Assembly: GCA_029990175.1 (NCBI GenBank)
Contig: JARKIP010000474.1
Span: 62,001-126,000 of the forward strand
Length of the DNA stretch: 64,000 nucleotides
Origin: Petunia secreta
Taxonomy: Eukaryota > Streptophyta > Magnoliopsida > Solanales > Solanaceae
Reading direction: 5' to 3'
The stretch's first letter is position 1; each line of letters starts with the position of its first letter. The notes under the pieces were generated by a model. That model was not told the origin of the DNA, did no database searches, and saw nothing but the letters and a program-made list of their open reading frames with translations. Of this stretch, positions 22,018-32,847 are shown in pieces. The position numbers and the translations under genes were made by a program.

Positions 22018-23438
22018 CTTAGAGAATCATCAGTTGATGTCTCCCTCTTCTTTGTTGATGAACCAATTGGCTTTGCTTGTGGTTTCGGGTTCACCTTGTT
22101 AACATTTGTTAACCCTTCACTCAAATTTGTCCCACCATTTCTTGTGATTGTAGGACTCCTTTATTGCACCATTTCAACCATGGAATGAAGTTCTCGCTCC
22201 TTGCTTCTTTGAATAGCTAAAGAAGGTGCACTAGTAGGCAACTTGTCACTTGTTCGGTAAGGTTCAAAGTCATAAACCCTTTGACCCATGCCCAAAAGAT
22301 ACGCATCCTTCATAACACTATATTGCACCCTCTTGTCATGCAACCATAGGACACCTAGCCATATATCAATATGTTGCATTGGATACACATCACACCAAAC
22401 ATGGCCCTTATAATTCCCATGAGATATGAGCACCCGAGCTTCCTTGTAAACCCGCACTCCATCACACTCATAAGGATGTTCTAGCTCATGGCATGGTATC
22501 CTTAGCCTATCAACCAAAGAGGTGCTAATGCAATTGGCATCGGTATCACTAATTTTGAGCAAGTATCTGTCATACCCATTTACCTCAACAACAAACCTAC
22601 GTCTACCCAAGTTTCGTAGAGATCCATCGAAGAAAGAACTTGAATGCCCAAGAGTATTGACACCAACAACTTGGGTCTCCCTTATCCCTCCTCTCCTAGC
22701 AACATTGCTAGAGTAACTTCCAATTCCCGTCACTCTTCCAACATTAGATGTGTTGTCTAAAGTTGAGGAATGAGTCTCACCATGCAACCTGTAAGAACCT
22801 CTCGCCTTGGTTCCATAACCAATACCACTACTCCTACTACAACTATCCAACCCCTTCACAGTATTGTTAGAACAAGACAAACCTTTTGTAGTGAAAGCAA
22901 TACTTTTTCTCACTATAGGCTTCAAATTTCCTTTCACATGGGAATTAGGAGCATTGAGCCCTTTAGCACAAATAGAAGATGTAAACTTCCCTTTCCCCAT
23001 GGAACGACTACCATTACTTCCCAAACCAATGGAAAGACCACTACTACTCCCTTGTTTATTTGTAGGAACACCAAGAGAAGATGTAAATGAACAATTTCTA
23101 TAATCAACCTTATCATCAGTTCTCTCTATGTCACTATCGATATTTTCAAGTTCATCACAAGAAGAGTAAGTACGAACATTGTACCTTGAAGCGTCACTAT
23201 CTTCAACTTCTTGACTAGAAGCATAAGAGTCTTCACATTCATCTCTACAAGCTTCATAGTCTTCACAAGCCTCATGATCATCATAGTAACCCGCTTCATC
23301 ACCATAAGAGCCATGGTTTCCCGAATCATCATAGCAAAGCCCATCGTCATCATCATAGAAACCATAGTCTCCACCATCGTCATAGCAACTCCCATCATCT
23401 CCACATGAGTCGTAACCTCCACAATCATCATCCAACAT
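22018..23438 (-). pseudogene. Element D long ORF, truncated by element B
   Basis: It starts at the ATG at 23438 (MLDDDCGGYDSCGDD). It has the same acidic N-terminus, Ser/Gly-rich middle and retropepsin-like region as B. The would-be active site is SDTDANCIS, where gypsy elements have DSG. The flap/fold part VWCDVYPMQHIDIWLG is clear. One in-frame TAA stands at 22161-22163. After it the frame stays readable down to 22018, where it corresponds to the DESLSPRF region of C. Clean apart from that stop, but the element is cut. Confidence 0.8.
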
Positions 23439-24465
23439 AGTTGCAACAATAAGAGAAAATGACCTCAAAAATTCACTCCCTCACGTGTATCATTCAATAT
23501 ATGAACACTCAATTTTCTTTCCACTCCTGTATACATTCAAGGTCGTTGGATTTTATGACCATACTCTATTATTCTCACCACTCAAGCATTTTACCACTCA
23601 AAGATTGCCTTAATCTCTTAGGAACCACGGTGGTAAGATCACTAAATAATATGTCCAAGTATTGGTTCAGAATAGAGTTAACGGGACTCAATGGAAAGAC
23701 GGCTATTTAAAGTGCGCACTTGAAGTCAAGAAAGTTTTACGACTATAGGGGAAGCTCCAAGACGCACGATTATCCTAAAGGCTCAAATATTTAGTGTCAA
23801 TGGAGTAGCACAATTACCCAAGAAACACTAACCAACAAGTTCGGAAATAAAGAAAACACGAAAACATACGAAACAAAACTACTTGGACCCGACACAGAGA
23901 TGGGCGCACTGCCTAAGCTGGTGGGCGGTTCGCCTAGTCAAGTGACCAGTGAGCTGAGCAAGTGGTCCGCCTAGGACTCAGGTGCTCCGCCCGATACTTG
24001 AGTTTCAGCTTCACAAGAACGTGTTTTTGGTCATTTTGCACCAAAATTTTCAACGATTTCAAGTTGTTTTTTCAAATCTATTAGTACCCAAAGGTGTATT
24101 CAACTTTTCCAAAAAATACCCAATGATTTTAAACACAGTCCAAGCAATAACAAGCTTTGATTCAAGATTTGAAGCTTTTCAAACAAGGGTTTCAAAGTTG
24201 GGATTTTGATTTTCAAATTTCAATCCACAACACCAAATCGTGATATTAGGGTACCAAATCAAGGGGAATACATCAAATAACAATCCCCAGTAAGTTTTAA
24301 CACTTGGGGAATCAAATCCAATAACTTCTATGAATTTTTTTTGTAGTTTTCAACTTTTTCAATTTTTTTCTTCTTTTTCTTTTATTCAAGAACAAGAACA
24401 CAATACACTAAGATAAAATGATACGATGAACAGGACGAGAGTGTGTAAGAACAAAATCTAGTCAT
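23439..24465 (-). other. Leader of element D
   Basis: Non-coding as far as I can see. GC palindromes of the GGCGGTTCGCC / GGTGCTCCGCC type cluster at about 23895-23995, the same relative place as in B and C. Confidence 0.5.
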
Positions 24466-24477
24466 GCTCTGATACCA
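24466..24477 (-). other. Primer binding site of element D
   Basis: The complement of GCTCTGATACCA is TGGTATCAGAGC, next to the LTR end at 24481. Confidence 0.9.
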
Positions 24478-24480
24478 AAC

Positions 24481-25240
24481 TGATGCAGGGTAAAAAAAAA
24501 AGCAGAAGCAAATAAAGTAGATGCAGAAGCAAGCACACAAGATAACGAGAAATTCAAGAGGAGAAGAATAGAAAGAGAAGAAAGAAGGAATCAAACTCAC
24601 ATATGTAGATTGATTCCAAGGGGAAAAGAGACTCGAACCAATCAAAGGGTTATACTAGGACGATCCCCATGGATTCCAAGTTAAAGAGATACATGAAGCT
24701 TCAAGCTTCTACAAAGAAGGCAATGCCTCTCTTCCAATTCTTCTCTCTACAAGATTCAATAATGACTAACTTGGTTAATAAAATGAAATGACTAAGTGTA
24801 GTATTTATGGGTGTTCCACACTTCTAAATGAAAGGTCTAAAAAGCCCCCAAGTTGGGTTAAATCATGAAAGACCACACAGGCCAAAATAGTAAATAGTCC
24901 CTACTTAAATGAAATCTCGTCTTGGAAAAAACTAGGCCAGGAGGAGCGCCCAGACTACTAGGAGGAGCTTCTGGCTTCTTGGGCAGTGAGGAGCTGAGGC
25001 GGAGTGCCCAGACAGCTAGGAGGAGCACCTGGATTCTCAGGAGGAGCACCTAGCTCAATGGCCGGTGAGGCTTCAAGGCGGAGCGCCTGGTCCTATGGAG
25101 GAGCGCGCAAGGCTGAGAAGAAGAGACACATCTTCAAATTGCTTCTGAACTCTCCTCCGAAGCTCTTGGCTTCCCGTCCTTTGCATCCTTCAAGCTTGAT
25201 TCTTGATGGTTGGTGTCTTGGCTCAATTTGGCCTGCATCA
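24481..25240 (-). repeat. 5' LTR of element D (inverted)
   Basis: 760 bp, TGATGC/GCATCA ends. A GC-rich block at 24935-25110 has several GGAGGAGCGCC/GGAGGAGCACC repeats. Confidence 0.85.
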
Positions 25241-25605
25241 CCTATTCAAACTCACTTTCAAACTCATCCGAGTCTCAAAAAAATGGGGTGCGACAGTTTT
25301 CTAAAAAATTGTGCATCTTACTGTCAAGTTTACAGGTATGTTTTAGCATCCTTCCATCACAATTTTCGAGGCCACAACGAGGACCCCACTGTTTACATTA
25401 AACTTCCTACTCAATTCAAAGAGATTACTATTTCATTCATACATTAAACATGATATATTAAATTTATTATCCATGGGACCAACAGTTAGTTCAAAAAATC
25501 TCTTTCAAATTATGTGAATAATTCCAATAAGATATCCCCATCCACTTGGCCAGTATTCATCTAAAAGATTATATAATATAATATTCTACACTTGTGAACA
25601 AGAGA
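25241..25605. other. Sequence between element D and the foldback element
   Basis: AT-rich; I see no gene, promoter or repeat here. The first bases (CCTAT) should be the target duplication of D. Confidence 0.5.
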
Positions 25606-25615
25606 CTTTAATGTA

Positions 25616-26893
25616 GAGTTGATTGCCTCTACGGTCACTCAACTTTGGATAATTGGCCACCATGGTCACTTATCTTTGCTTTGTCTTTCTCTGGTCACTC
25701 AATTTTGGGTAAATGGCCACCATGGTCACTTATCTTTTCTTTATCTTTCTATGGTCACTCAACTTTAGGTAATTGGCCACCATGGTCACTTATCTTTGCT
25801 TTGTCTTTCTATGGTCACTCAACTTTGCCCAAGTAGCTCCTATGGTCATCCAACACAGAAATCCTACCGTCCGTTAAAATTTTTACATAAATAGAAAAAA
25901 ATAATTTTTAAGACCAACCCAATTAAAATTAAACAACACCCAAGAGTTCTTGCTTGAGGTGCCCATTTTTCAAAAAATGACTCCTTTTTCTTTAAATCTA
26001 TCAAGAAAGCCTTCTGGTAACACTTTTTCAACGTTAATTTCATCACCAAAATGAAAATCTGAGCAGCTCAGATTTTCATTAGGTGAAGAAATTATCGTTG
26101 AAAATGTGTTACCAGAAGGCTTTCTTGATAGATTTAAAGAAAAATGAGTCATTTTTTGGAAAAATTGGCACCTCAAGCAAGAACTCTTGGATGGAGTTTA
26201 ATTTTAATTGGGTTGGTCTTAAATAATTTAATTTTTTTTTATTTATGTAACTTGCCAAAATATTCTTGTAGTTGCCACGTCAGCAAAATTTCATTCTTGA
26301 ACCGTTGTGTTTAGTCTAAATTCGCGCTAGAAGAATCCCAATGTATCAGCCTCTTTAGTAACTTGATAATAACTAGAAGGTATTTTGTGTATCATAAAAA
26401 CCTATACGTAGCTCAAGACGAGGGGTCATCTTTGGCAATTGAATAGGGTCAGGGAGGTATCTCCTTGATTAATAGTTGAACATGCTTGATGAACTTAGGG
26501 ACATGTATATACAATACCTCGAGGTACAAGCACTAAAATGACAATTTTTTGTTGTGTTGTTCACTGATAATCGTTTCATCTTCTAGATTAGGCACTGAAA
26601 CTAATCAATTTTTTATTCCTTCATATCTTTTAACGGACGTTAGGATTTCTGTGTTGGATGACCATAGGAGCTACTGGGCAAAGTTGAGTGCCCATAGAAA
26701 GACAAAAAAAAAAAGATAAGTGACCATGGTGGCCAATTACCTAAAGTTGAGTGACCATAGAAAGATAAAGCAAAGATAAGTGACCATAGTTGCCAATTAC
26801 CCAAAGTTGAGTGACCATAGAAAGATAAAGCAAAGATAAGTGACCATAGTTGCCAATTACCCAAAGTTGAGTGACCATAGAGGCAATCAACTC
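25616..26893. mobile_element. Mutator-type foldback element with 10-bp target duplication
   Basis: CTTTAATGTA stands at 25606-25615 and again at 26894-26903. Inside it, about 265-bp inverted arms (25616-25879 and 26629-26893) begin GAGTTGATTGCCTCT and end AATCAACTC. Each arm is mostly a tandem array of a 60-bp unit (GGTCACTCAACTTTGG ... CACTTATC), roughly 3.5 copies on the left and 3 on the right. A second inverted repeat lies between them (25882-26251). No transposase is coded, so it is non-autonomous. A 9-11 bp duplication is characteristic of the Mutator superfamily. Confidence 0.88.
25882..26251. repeat. Internal long palindrome of the foldback element
   Basis: The arms are about 183 bp with a few mismatches and are centred on 26065. 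The innermost 15 bp on each side (26050-26064, 26066-26080) are perfect. The open frames on both sides of the centre are mirror images of each other, not genes. Confidence 0.85.
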
Positions 26894-26903
26894 CTTTAAT
26901 GTA

Positions 26904-27556
26904 CTAAAGAATCTTTTCAAAGAAACGTATATGAAAGAAGACCAAATAAACATGTTTCTTTAAACTTAGATCGGTGCAATACAAGATCGTCACAGTTAAT
27001 TGACAACACGTGTCCTATCCTTTTCATAATGTATCATCATCAGTTAATTGACAACACATATTTCGATAGTGTATTCATATCGACACGACAGAACATACAA
27101 CATTGGTTTTTATACCATTGTAGGAAATATTAATGGAGTGAGAACCACAAATTGTGTACCTTTTAATGCAGCGGAAGTTGTTGAACTCGCCATCAATTTT
27201 GAATTGCACCAAGTCGAACTTCGAATCTTCGGGAAACGAAGTTAGTGTTCCACAAACTAGATGTCTTCCTTTTTGTGTGTATTTCTTTTGTGGTAAGAGA
27301 TAAATTCTCTATTTCTTCTTGTATATGTTGAGAGTAAAGAAACACTGTTTTTATTTAGAAAAGAGAGGAGCAGTTTGTAGAGATAAAGATGATTCCTCAC
27401 TTCCCTTGTTCTTCTGAATGTGTGTTTGTGCTTTCCCAAATAACTAACTTCCCATGTATATAAGTTATTTGTTTACTTATTTTGTATTTATCTCTCCTAC
27501 CGGGTCGGATCAATCCACATAGGCGACCCACCCAATTTTATGCAACGTAATAGACT
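26904..27556. other. Sequence between the foldback element and element E
   Basis: I find no supported gene. A 65-codon open frame at 27048-27245 has no recognisable domain. This piece was contiguous with 45515 onward before E inserted, so it is distal 3' flank of the laccase. Confidence 0.45.
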
Positions 27557-28723
27557 TGTACTGGTCGATTTCTGTTCGATCACAGTCATCGGTTGTGGTT
27601 TTATGAAGAGACATTAGTTGACTTCGGAGTCGTTGTGATCGGGGAAGAATGGTCTCATTCACTTCATGATCGATTATGTGATCATCGCGAGTCGGATATT
27701 TCGAAGACAGCTTTCCAATAGAAGGCGCAGTTGTCCTTATCCCAAGATTATCGGAACGAATTTAGCGGATTCAGAGGAAGTGGGTTGAAACGTGCAACTA
27801 CTGGAAGAGAAACGTGTGTGTGTAAAATTCTTCTAGGGTTGAAACTCTTCATCATTTTCAACCTATAAATAGGTCTTTTTGCTCTGATTTGAGGACACGA
27901 TTACTGACACATCAAAAGAGCAACACTATTCTAAAATCTTTATTCAGCCACCCAATTACTTTTTGCTTTATTCCTTCAACACACATAGGATTGTTGTTGT
28001 CATTAGCTATTATTGTATCAAATTCAGCCGCGGCTTGGTTCAAACGTGGAAGAAGGATCATCTCTTTCATTTGAAGCACCATCCTTCGGCTCTTCCATAC
28101 AATAAGCTTTTACCCCTTTAATTATTTCTGTCAATTATTTGTTCCGATTGATATTTGCTTTATTTGTCGTTTAATTCGTTCATTACCTCACTATTCTCAG
28201 TCTTACCGATTTGTTGTCGCTATTCCGATCGCATAATTTAATTCGTCAATTTGCTACATGTTGAGTTATCCCGAATACATTGTGATCGTTTATTTTATCA
28301 TATTATTTGATTAAGTAGATTCTTGTCGCATTCGTTTGTTATCATATTACGCTCGATCGTCATCGTATTCAACATCATCGTTAAATCTGTCGTTGTCATC
28401 ATAATTAATCGGAACCGTGCATCTAGTTTAGACGAAATCATCTTGTCGTAATCTTGTCTGTTTGCTATTTACTTCGAATCAGCCTGTTTATACTTGCCTT
28501 CGAACTATTTGTTAGAACTTGATATCGTTAAAATCATATCTAACATCGAATCTGCATCATTGATATCAATACATCATTCGTTTTCGAACTTAACCGTTAA
28601 AGCTTAATTGTTTTATGAACGTAAGCTGCTTATCAATCGAATCAAATTAAGATATAAACGGTCGCCTTAGACAAACTAAATATAAATTTAATTGTAAAAC
28701 CTGATACATTTTTGGGAAATACA
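27557..28723 (+). repeat. 5' LTR of element E
   Basis: 1167 bp, TGTACTGG to AATACA, matching 44344-45514. A CCTATAAATAGG box lies near 27861. Confidence 0.94.
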
Positions 28724-28726
28724 ATT

Positions 28727-28743
28727 TGGCGCCCACCGTGGGG
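28727..28743 (+). other. Primer binding site of element E
   Basis: TGGCGCCCACCGTGGGG lies three bases after the LTR. This is the usual primer-site form of Tat-lineage elements; I do not name the tRNA with certainty. Confidence 0.8.
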
Positions 28744-28813
28744 TCTAGGCAATCGATTTATTCCGAAATTTGAATTGTTGTGATACTACTTACGTTTGTT
28801 TCCTTGTCTCGAA

Positions 28814-30001
28814 ATGGCAGATGAACGCAACACCATCGCTGCCGCTCTGAACGGTCAACAGCTCAATCCCAATGATGGGGTTCCAGTTCCGACCAACGTT
28901 GAAGCGGTCGATGAATCTACCAATCGCGAGCAGGATCCAGCTCACGACGACGTTCCTGCTGGTTCACAGTTGAATGCACCCCGAGGAAAGCGACCGGGTA
29001 AGGAGCCCGTGGTCGAAACTAAGTCAGGAGATGAAAATGCGTCATTAATGGCATATTTGAAAAAACACGATGCTCAGTTCGAAATGATACAGGAGCAATT
29101 AAGGGTTTTGTCTAATTCTATCAGAAATAGAACGCCCACCCCACCGATTACACCCCCAGCAAGCATTCCGACTTCGGTTCCTCAGGGCGCCGTAACAGGG
29201 GGACTTGCAGTGGGGGTCGGATCTGGGGGATCGGGTACGGCCGCGGCAGCTATGGGAGCTCCGGGCTCGGTTACAGCAGAAGTAAGAATGCTAGCAACGA
29301 TGCAAACTCTGTTGAATGATACAATGGACAAAAAATTCGGTGAGATAAAATCATTTATGGAGAAATTGCCAGGTGTCCCAAAATTAACAGACGAGGTCGC
29401 TAAGAAGTCAATCTCAAAGCGTCCTTTCCCAGCAAGTGCAGCACCGATGCCAATTCCTAAAACTTTTAAGTTACCAGAAAGTTTGAGGTACGATGGGACC
29501 ACAGATCCAAGGGATCACATCGATATGTTTTCGGTTGCAGTTCAGGCGAACGATTTAACTTCGGAAGAAATTAATTCGGTCAGCCTCAAAAAGTTTTGCG
29601 AGACATTGAAAGGGGCGGCATTGAAATGGTATTTGCAGTTGCCTGAGAATGAGATACTGAATTTTGATGACATGTCAGCAAAGTTCATTCGATCACATAC
29701 CAGAGCGAAGAAGATAGCACCGAGGGTGGAAGACATATTGAATGTTAGGCAGCGACCTGGGGAGACCATAAAGCAATTTGTGAAGCGATTCAACGACGAA
29801 AAGATTCATATCCCTAATCTCGAAGAAAGGTGGGCATGCTTGACTTTTGCCAACAATCTGCGCACTGATTCGATCGAGGCATGGAAGTTGAAAGATCGTC
29901 TCAGAGAGATTGATGCATGGACATTTGAAGTGCTGTATCGGGAATGCGAGCCGCGGATTAGGGCTGAGGAGGAAGAGTTGCAGCTAGTCCGAAATAGTTA
30001 A
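28814..30001 (+). CDS. Element E gag, N-terminal part
   Basis: This is the capsid precursor. It opens at ATG 28814, 70 bp after the primer site. Residues ~1-80 are polar. Pro/Gly/Ala-rich residues ~100-155 are followed by a Retrotrans_gag domain at about 218-335 (YDGTTDPRDHIDMF, WYLQLPENEI, QFVKRFNDEKIHIP). The frame ends at 30001. The gag zinc-finger part continues in another frame after a frameshift near 30000-30180, so the product would be truncated. Confidence 0.85.
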   Translation: MADERNTIAAALNGQQLNPNDGVPVPTNVEAVDESTNREQDPAHDDVPAGSQLNAPRGKRPGKEPVVETKSGDENASLMAYLKKHDAQFEMIQEQLRVLSNSIRNRTPTPPITPPASIPTSVPQGAVTGGLAVGVGSGGSGTAAAAMGAPGSVTAEVRMLATMQTLLNDTMDKKFGEIKSFMEKLPGVPKLTDEVAKKSISKRPFPASAAPMPIPKTFKLPESLRYDGTTDPRDHIDMFSVAVQANDLTSEEINSVSLKKFCETLKGAALKWYLQLPENEILNFDDMSAKFIRSHTRAKKIAPRVEDILNVRQRPGETIKQFVKRFNDEKIHIPNLEERWACLTFANNLRTDSIEAWKLKDRLREIDAWTFEVLYRECEPRIRAEEEELQLVRNS

Positions 30002-30005
30002 CATT

Positions 30006-31084
30006 ATGATCGACCTCCACCACGGAGAGTTGAAAATGACAGGCGAAACTACAGGGACCAGCGATGGGAGCCCTACAGTTTCCCTCGAATGGGGAACAAT
30101 AACCACGAAGCTAGTTGGTTCGAAGAATCAATCGAAGAAAGGGCAGTCGAACACATCTTCAGCGCAGAAAGATCGACCGCTCCCCCCAAAAGTGACGGAA
30201 TACAATTTTTGCATATCAACACCAAACTTGGTGAATCACTTGAAGGGGATGGGTGAGAAGGTTGTGAAATTTCCAGGTCGCATAAAAACAAATCCAAATA
30301 CAAGGGATGAAAATCTATGGTGTGCATTTCACCACGACTTCGGCCATACAACGGAGGATTGTAAGGCGTTAAGATATGAAGTGGCCAGCCTACTGCAGAA
30401 GGGGCACCTGGTCAAATTACTAACCGACAGAGGACGAAATAATTTTAATAAGAAGAAAGATGACGAGCCGCCAAAACCCCCTGCTCCTAGGAAGACGGTA
30501 AATGTCATTACCGGAGGAGATGATGTTTGTGGAGTAACTTACACTACCAAGAAATACGCAAAGGTCTCATTTACACGAGACAAGCGAACACGAGATGATA
30601 TGAACGATGAGATCGTGTTCGGAGATTTCGATTTCGATGATAGAATCCATCCCCATCACGACGCACTTGTAATCACGATGAGGATCGATGACGCTGATGT
30701 GAAAAGGGTGTTGGTCGATGCTGGTAGTTCAGTCAACATCATACATGCAAGGGAAATGGAACAGCTGCAGTTGAGCGACAAGATCGTACCTCGCTCAACA
30801 GTATTATCGGGCTTCAACAATTCGAGTGAAGTGACCGTTGGAGAAATCACAATTAAGACTTATGAGGGGTTGAGAATGAGACATCGTTTCAAGTAATGAA
30901 AGGCGAAATGGCGTACAACGTGATATTGGGTCGACCGTGGATTCACGCTATGGGAGCAGTCCCTTCGACCGTACATCAGGTCGTAAAATTCCCCACCCCA
31001 TGGGGGATTTATGAAATCAGAGGCGAACAGCAGGCTTCGCGAGAATGTTACTCAGTAGCTGTTAAAGATGGCTTTCGATTGTAG
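30006..31084 (+). pseudogene. Element E gag C-terminus and protease
   Basis: A cysteine-histidine cluster (CAFHHDFGHTTEDC, about 30330) fits the Tat gag zinc finger. The protease follows, with the active-site triplet DAG (LVDAGSSVNII, about 30715) and ILGRPW (about 30924). The frame breaks at 30896 (overlap shift into the next frame) and ends in TAG at 31082-31084. Confidence 0.83.
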
Positions 31085-31095
31085 CAATCACAGTT

Positions 31096-31311
31096 AGTGG
31101 GACCCGTGGCCAGAAGCTTCACTTCGGTTCCGTCGTGCGCCTCAACGCAGCTACCGGAATCCGAAGTCGAAGGCGACTTCGCACAGGTTTCACCATACAA
31201 GCCAGTGGAACCCGTGATCGGAAGCTTCACTTCGGTTCCGTTGTGCGCCTCGACGCAGCTACCGGATTCCGAAGTCCAAGGCGACTTCGCACAGGTTCCA
31301 CCATGTGTGAG
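31096..31311 (+). repeat. 108-bp in-frame tandem duplication in element E pol
   Basis: Two adjacent copies (31096-31203 and 31204-31311), 36 codons each, encode SFTSVPxCASTQLPxSEVxGDFAQV. The reading frame is kept. Confidence 0.85.
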
Positions 31312-32027
31312 AGAACCGTATAAACAAAAAGCTGGAGACTCTACGATAGAAGACTTGGAAGAAGTAACATTATCTAATGATAAGCCTGATCGAAAAGTCT
31401 ACGTGGGAGCGCAATTGGATCCTGAAATAAAATCAAAGATCATATCCTTCCTCAAGGATAATTCTGATTGTTTTGCTTGGTCCCACGCAGATATGGTTGG
31501 GATCGATCCAAAGGTCGCCACACACAAGTTAAATGTCGACCCAAAACACCGGCCGGTGAAACAAAAGAAACGACCAAATGGGGGATTCCGAAGGAAAGTG
31601 ATCAACGACGAAGTAGAAAAGTTGCTAACGAATGGGTTCATTAAGGAGGTCAAATATCCTGAGTGGCTTGCAAACACTGTAGTTGTGCCAAAGAAAAACG
31701 GCAAGTGGAGAGTATGTGTTGATTATACCGACCTCAATAAAGCCTGTCCAAAAGATTCATTCCCGTTGCCTCACATCGATAGACTGATCGATTCAACGGC
31801 AGGATACGAAATGTTGAGCTTCTTGGACGCCTATTCAGGCTATAATCAAATTTCGATGGACCCATCGGATCGGGAGAAGAAGTCATTCATCACGGACATG
31901 GGGACTTATTGCTACACAGTTATGCCCTTCGGCCTTAAAAATGCTGGCGCTACTTACCAGCGTTTGGTCACCACTATGTTCAAAGATTTGATCGGAAAAA
32001 ACATGGAGGTATACATCGATGACATGC
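31097..32027 (+). pseudogene. Element E reverse transcriptase, first part
   Basis: A linker carries a 108-bp tandem duplication (31096-31311). RT motifs follow: NGFIKEVKYPEWLANTVVVPKK, DYTDLNKACPKDSFPLP, MPFGLKNAGATYQRL. The catalytic YIDD lies at 32011-32022. Element C is inserted five bases later. The apparent open frame to 32128 is partly LTR of C and is not real there. Confidence 0.88.
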
Positions 32028-32832
32028 TGATAAGATCCAAATTGGAGCCAAAGCGCCAACCATCAAGAGCCAAGCATGAGGGCACAAAGGATACAAGGCA
32101 AGGGCACCGGAGGAGGGTTCGAGAGTGATTTGGAGTCATGGACTTGAGCGCCAATGGGGGAGGACCGGCTACGGACCAAGGAGGAACACTTAGAGTCCAT
32201 TTTGAGCCGTTTCCAAGTCTCCCAGGAAGGAGGCGGACCGCCCATTGGACTAGGCGGACCGCCTAGTTGACTACACACCCTCAGGATCTCTGGCCGCCTA
32301 CTGAAGGGGCGGACCGCCCATTTTCCAGGCTGGGCGCCTACTCTGGGGCGCCTACTATTCAGGCGGGGCGCCTAGTGTGCTGAAGGCCTATCCGGGTTTC
32401 CTACTTATTTTGAGTGTAATTCCAACTATAGCCCAAAGTGACATGTATTGTTTTGACTAGACTTAGGGGCTATTTAGACATTTTATTTAGAAGTGTGGTG
32501 AACCTATAAATACCACACTTAGTCATTTATTTTTTTAGCTTGTTTAGAATTGAAGAATAGACTTAGTAAGAGAGGCAAGGCCTTCTTCTTTGTAGAAGCT
32601 TGAAGCTTCGGATTATCTCTTTGCTTGGAGCCTATGGAGATCCGTCACTAGTACGGAATCCTTGTATGGTTCAAGTTTCCCTTCCTCTCTCGGATAATCA
32701 ATTCATGGTTTGAATCGTTTATCCATTCTCTTTCTTCTATTTCTATTCTCCCCAATCCCTTACTTTCTTGTTATCGTGTGATTGTTGCTTCCGCATTCTT
32801 GTTACTTGCTTCCGTGTATTTGGGTCTTATCA
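32028..32832 (+). repeat. 5' LTR of element C
   Basis: 805 bp, TGATAAG/CTTATCA ends, TATAAATA box at 32505-32512. GGCGGACCGCC-like palindromes lie at about 32227-32372. Confidence 0.95.
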
Positions 32833-32835
32833 GTT

Positions 32836-32847
32836 TGGTATCAGAGC
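32836..32847 (+). other. Primer binding site of element C (tRNA-iMet)
   Basis: TGGTATCAGAGC, three bases after the LTR. Confidence 0.92.

Larger units (their letters stand above)
22018..25240 (-). mobile_element. Element D: 5' half of an RT-less LTR retrotransposon, inverted
   Basis: Read on the minus strand it has an LTR (25240-24481), an iMet primer site, a leader and a gene homologous to that of B. It ends at 22018 where B is inserted; the rest must lie left of the window. The LTR ends are TGATGC and GCATCA, like A, while the gene is of the B/C type, so it links the two families. Confidence 0.85.

Noticed and set aside
25645..25836. Repetitive PPWSLIFALSFYGHST peptide as a protein
   Set aside because: It is a translation of the 60-bp tandem units in the foldback arm.
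25864..26176. Two open frames of about 60-68 codons on the minus strand
   Set aside because: They are mirror parts of the inner palindrome of the foldback element.
27048..27245. 65-codon open frame as a small gene
   Set aside because: No domain, no codon or splice support; lies in AT-rich flank.
32028..32128. Apparent C-terminal extension of the element E RT frame
   Set aside because: These codons are LTR of element C, read through by chance.
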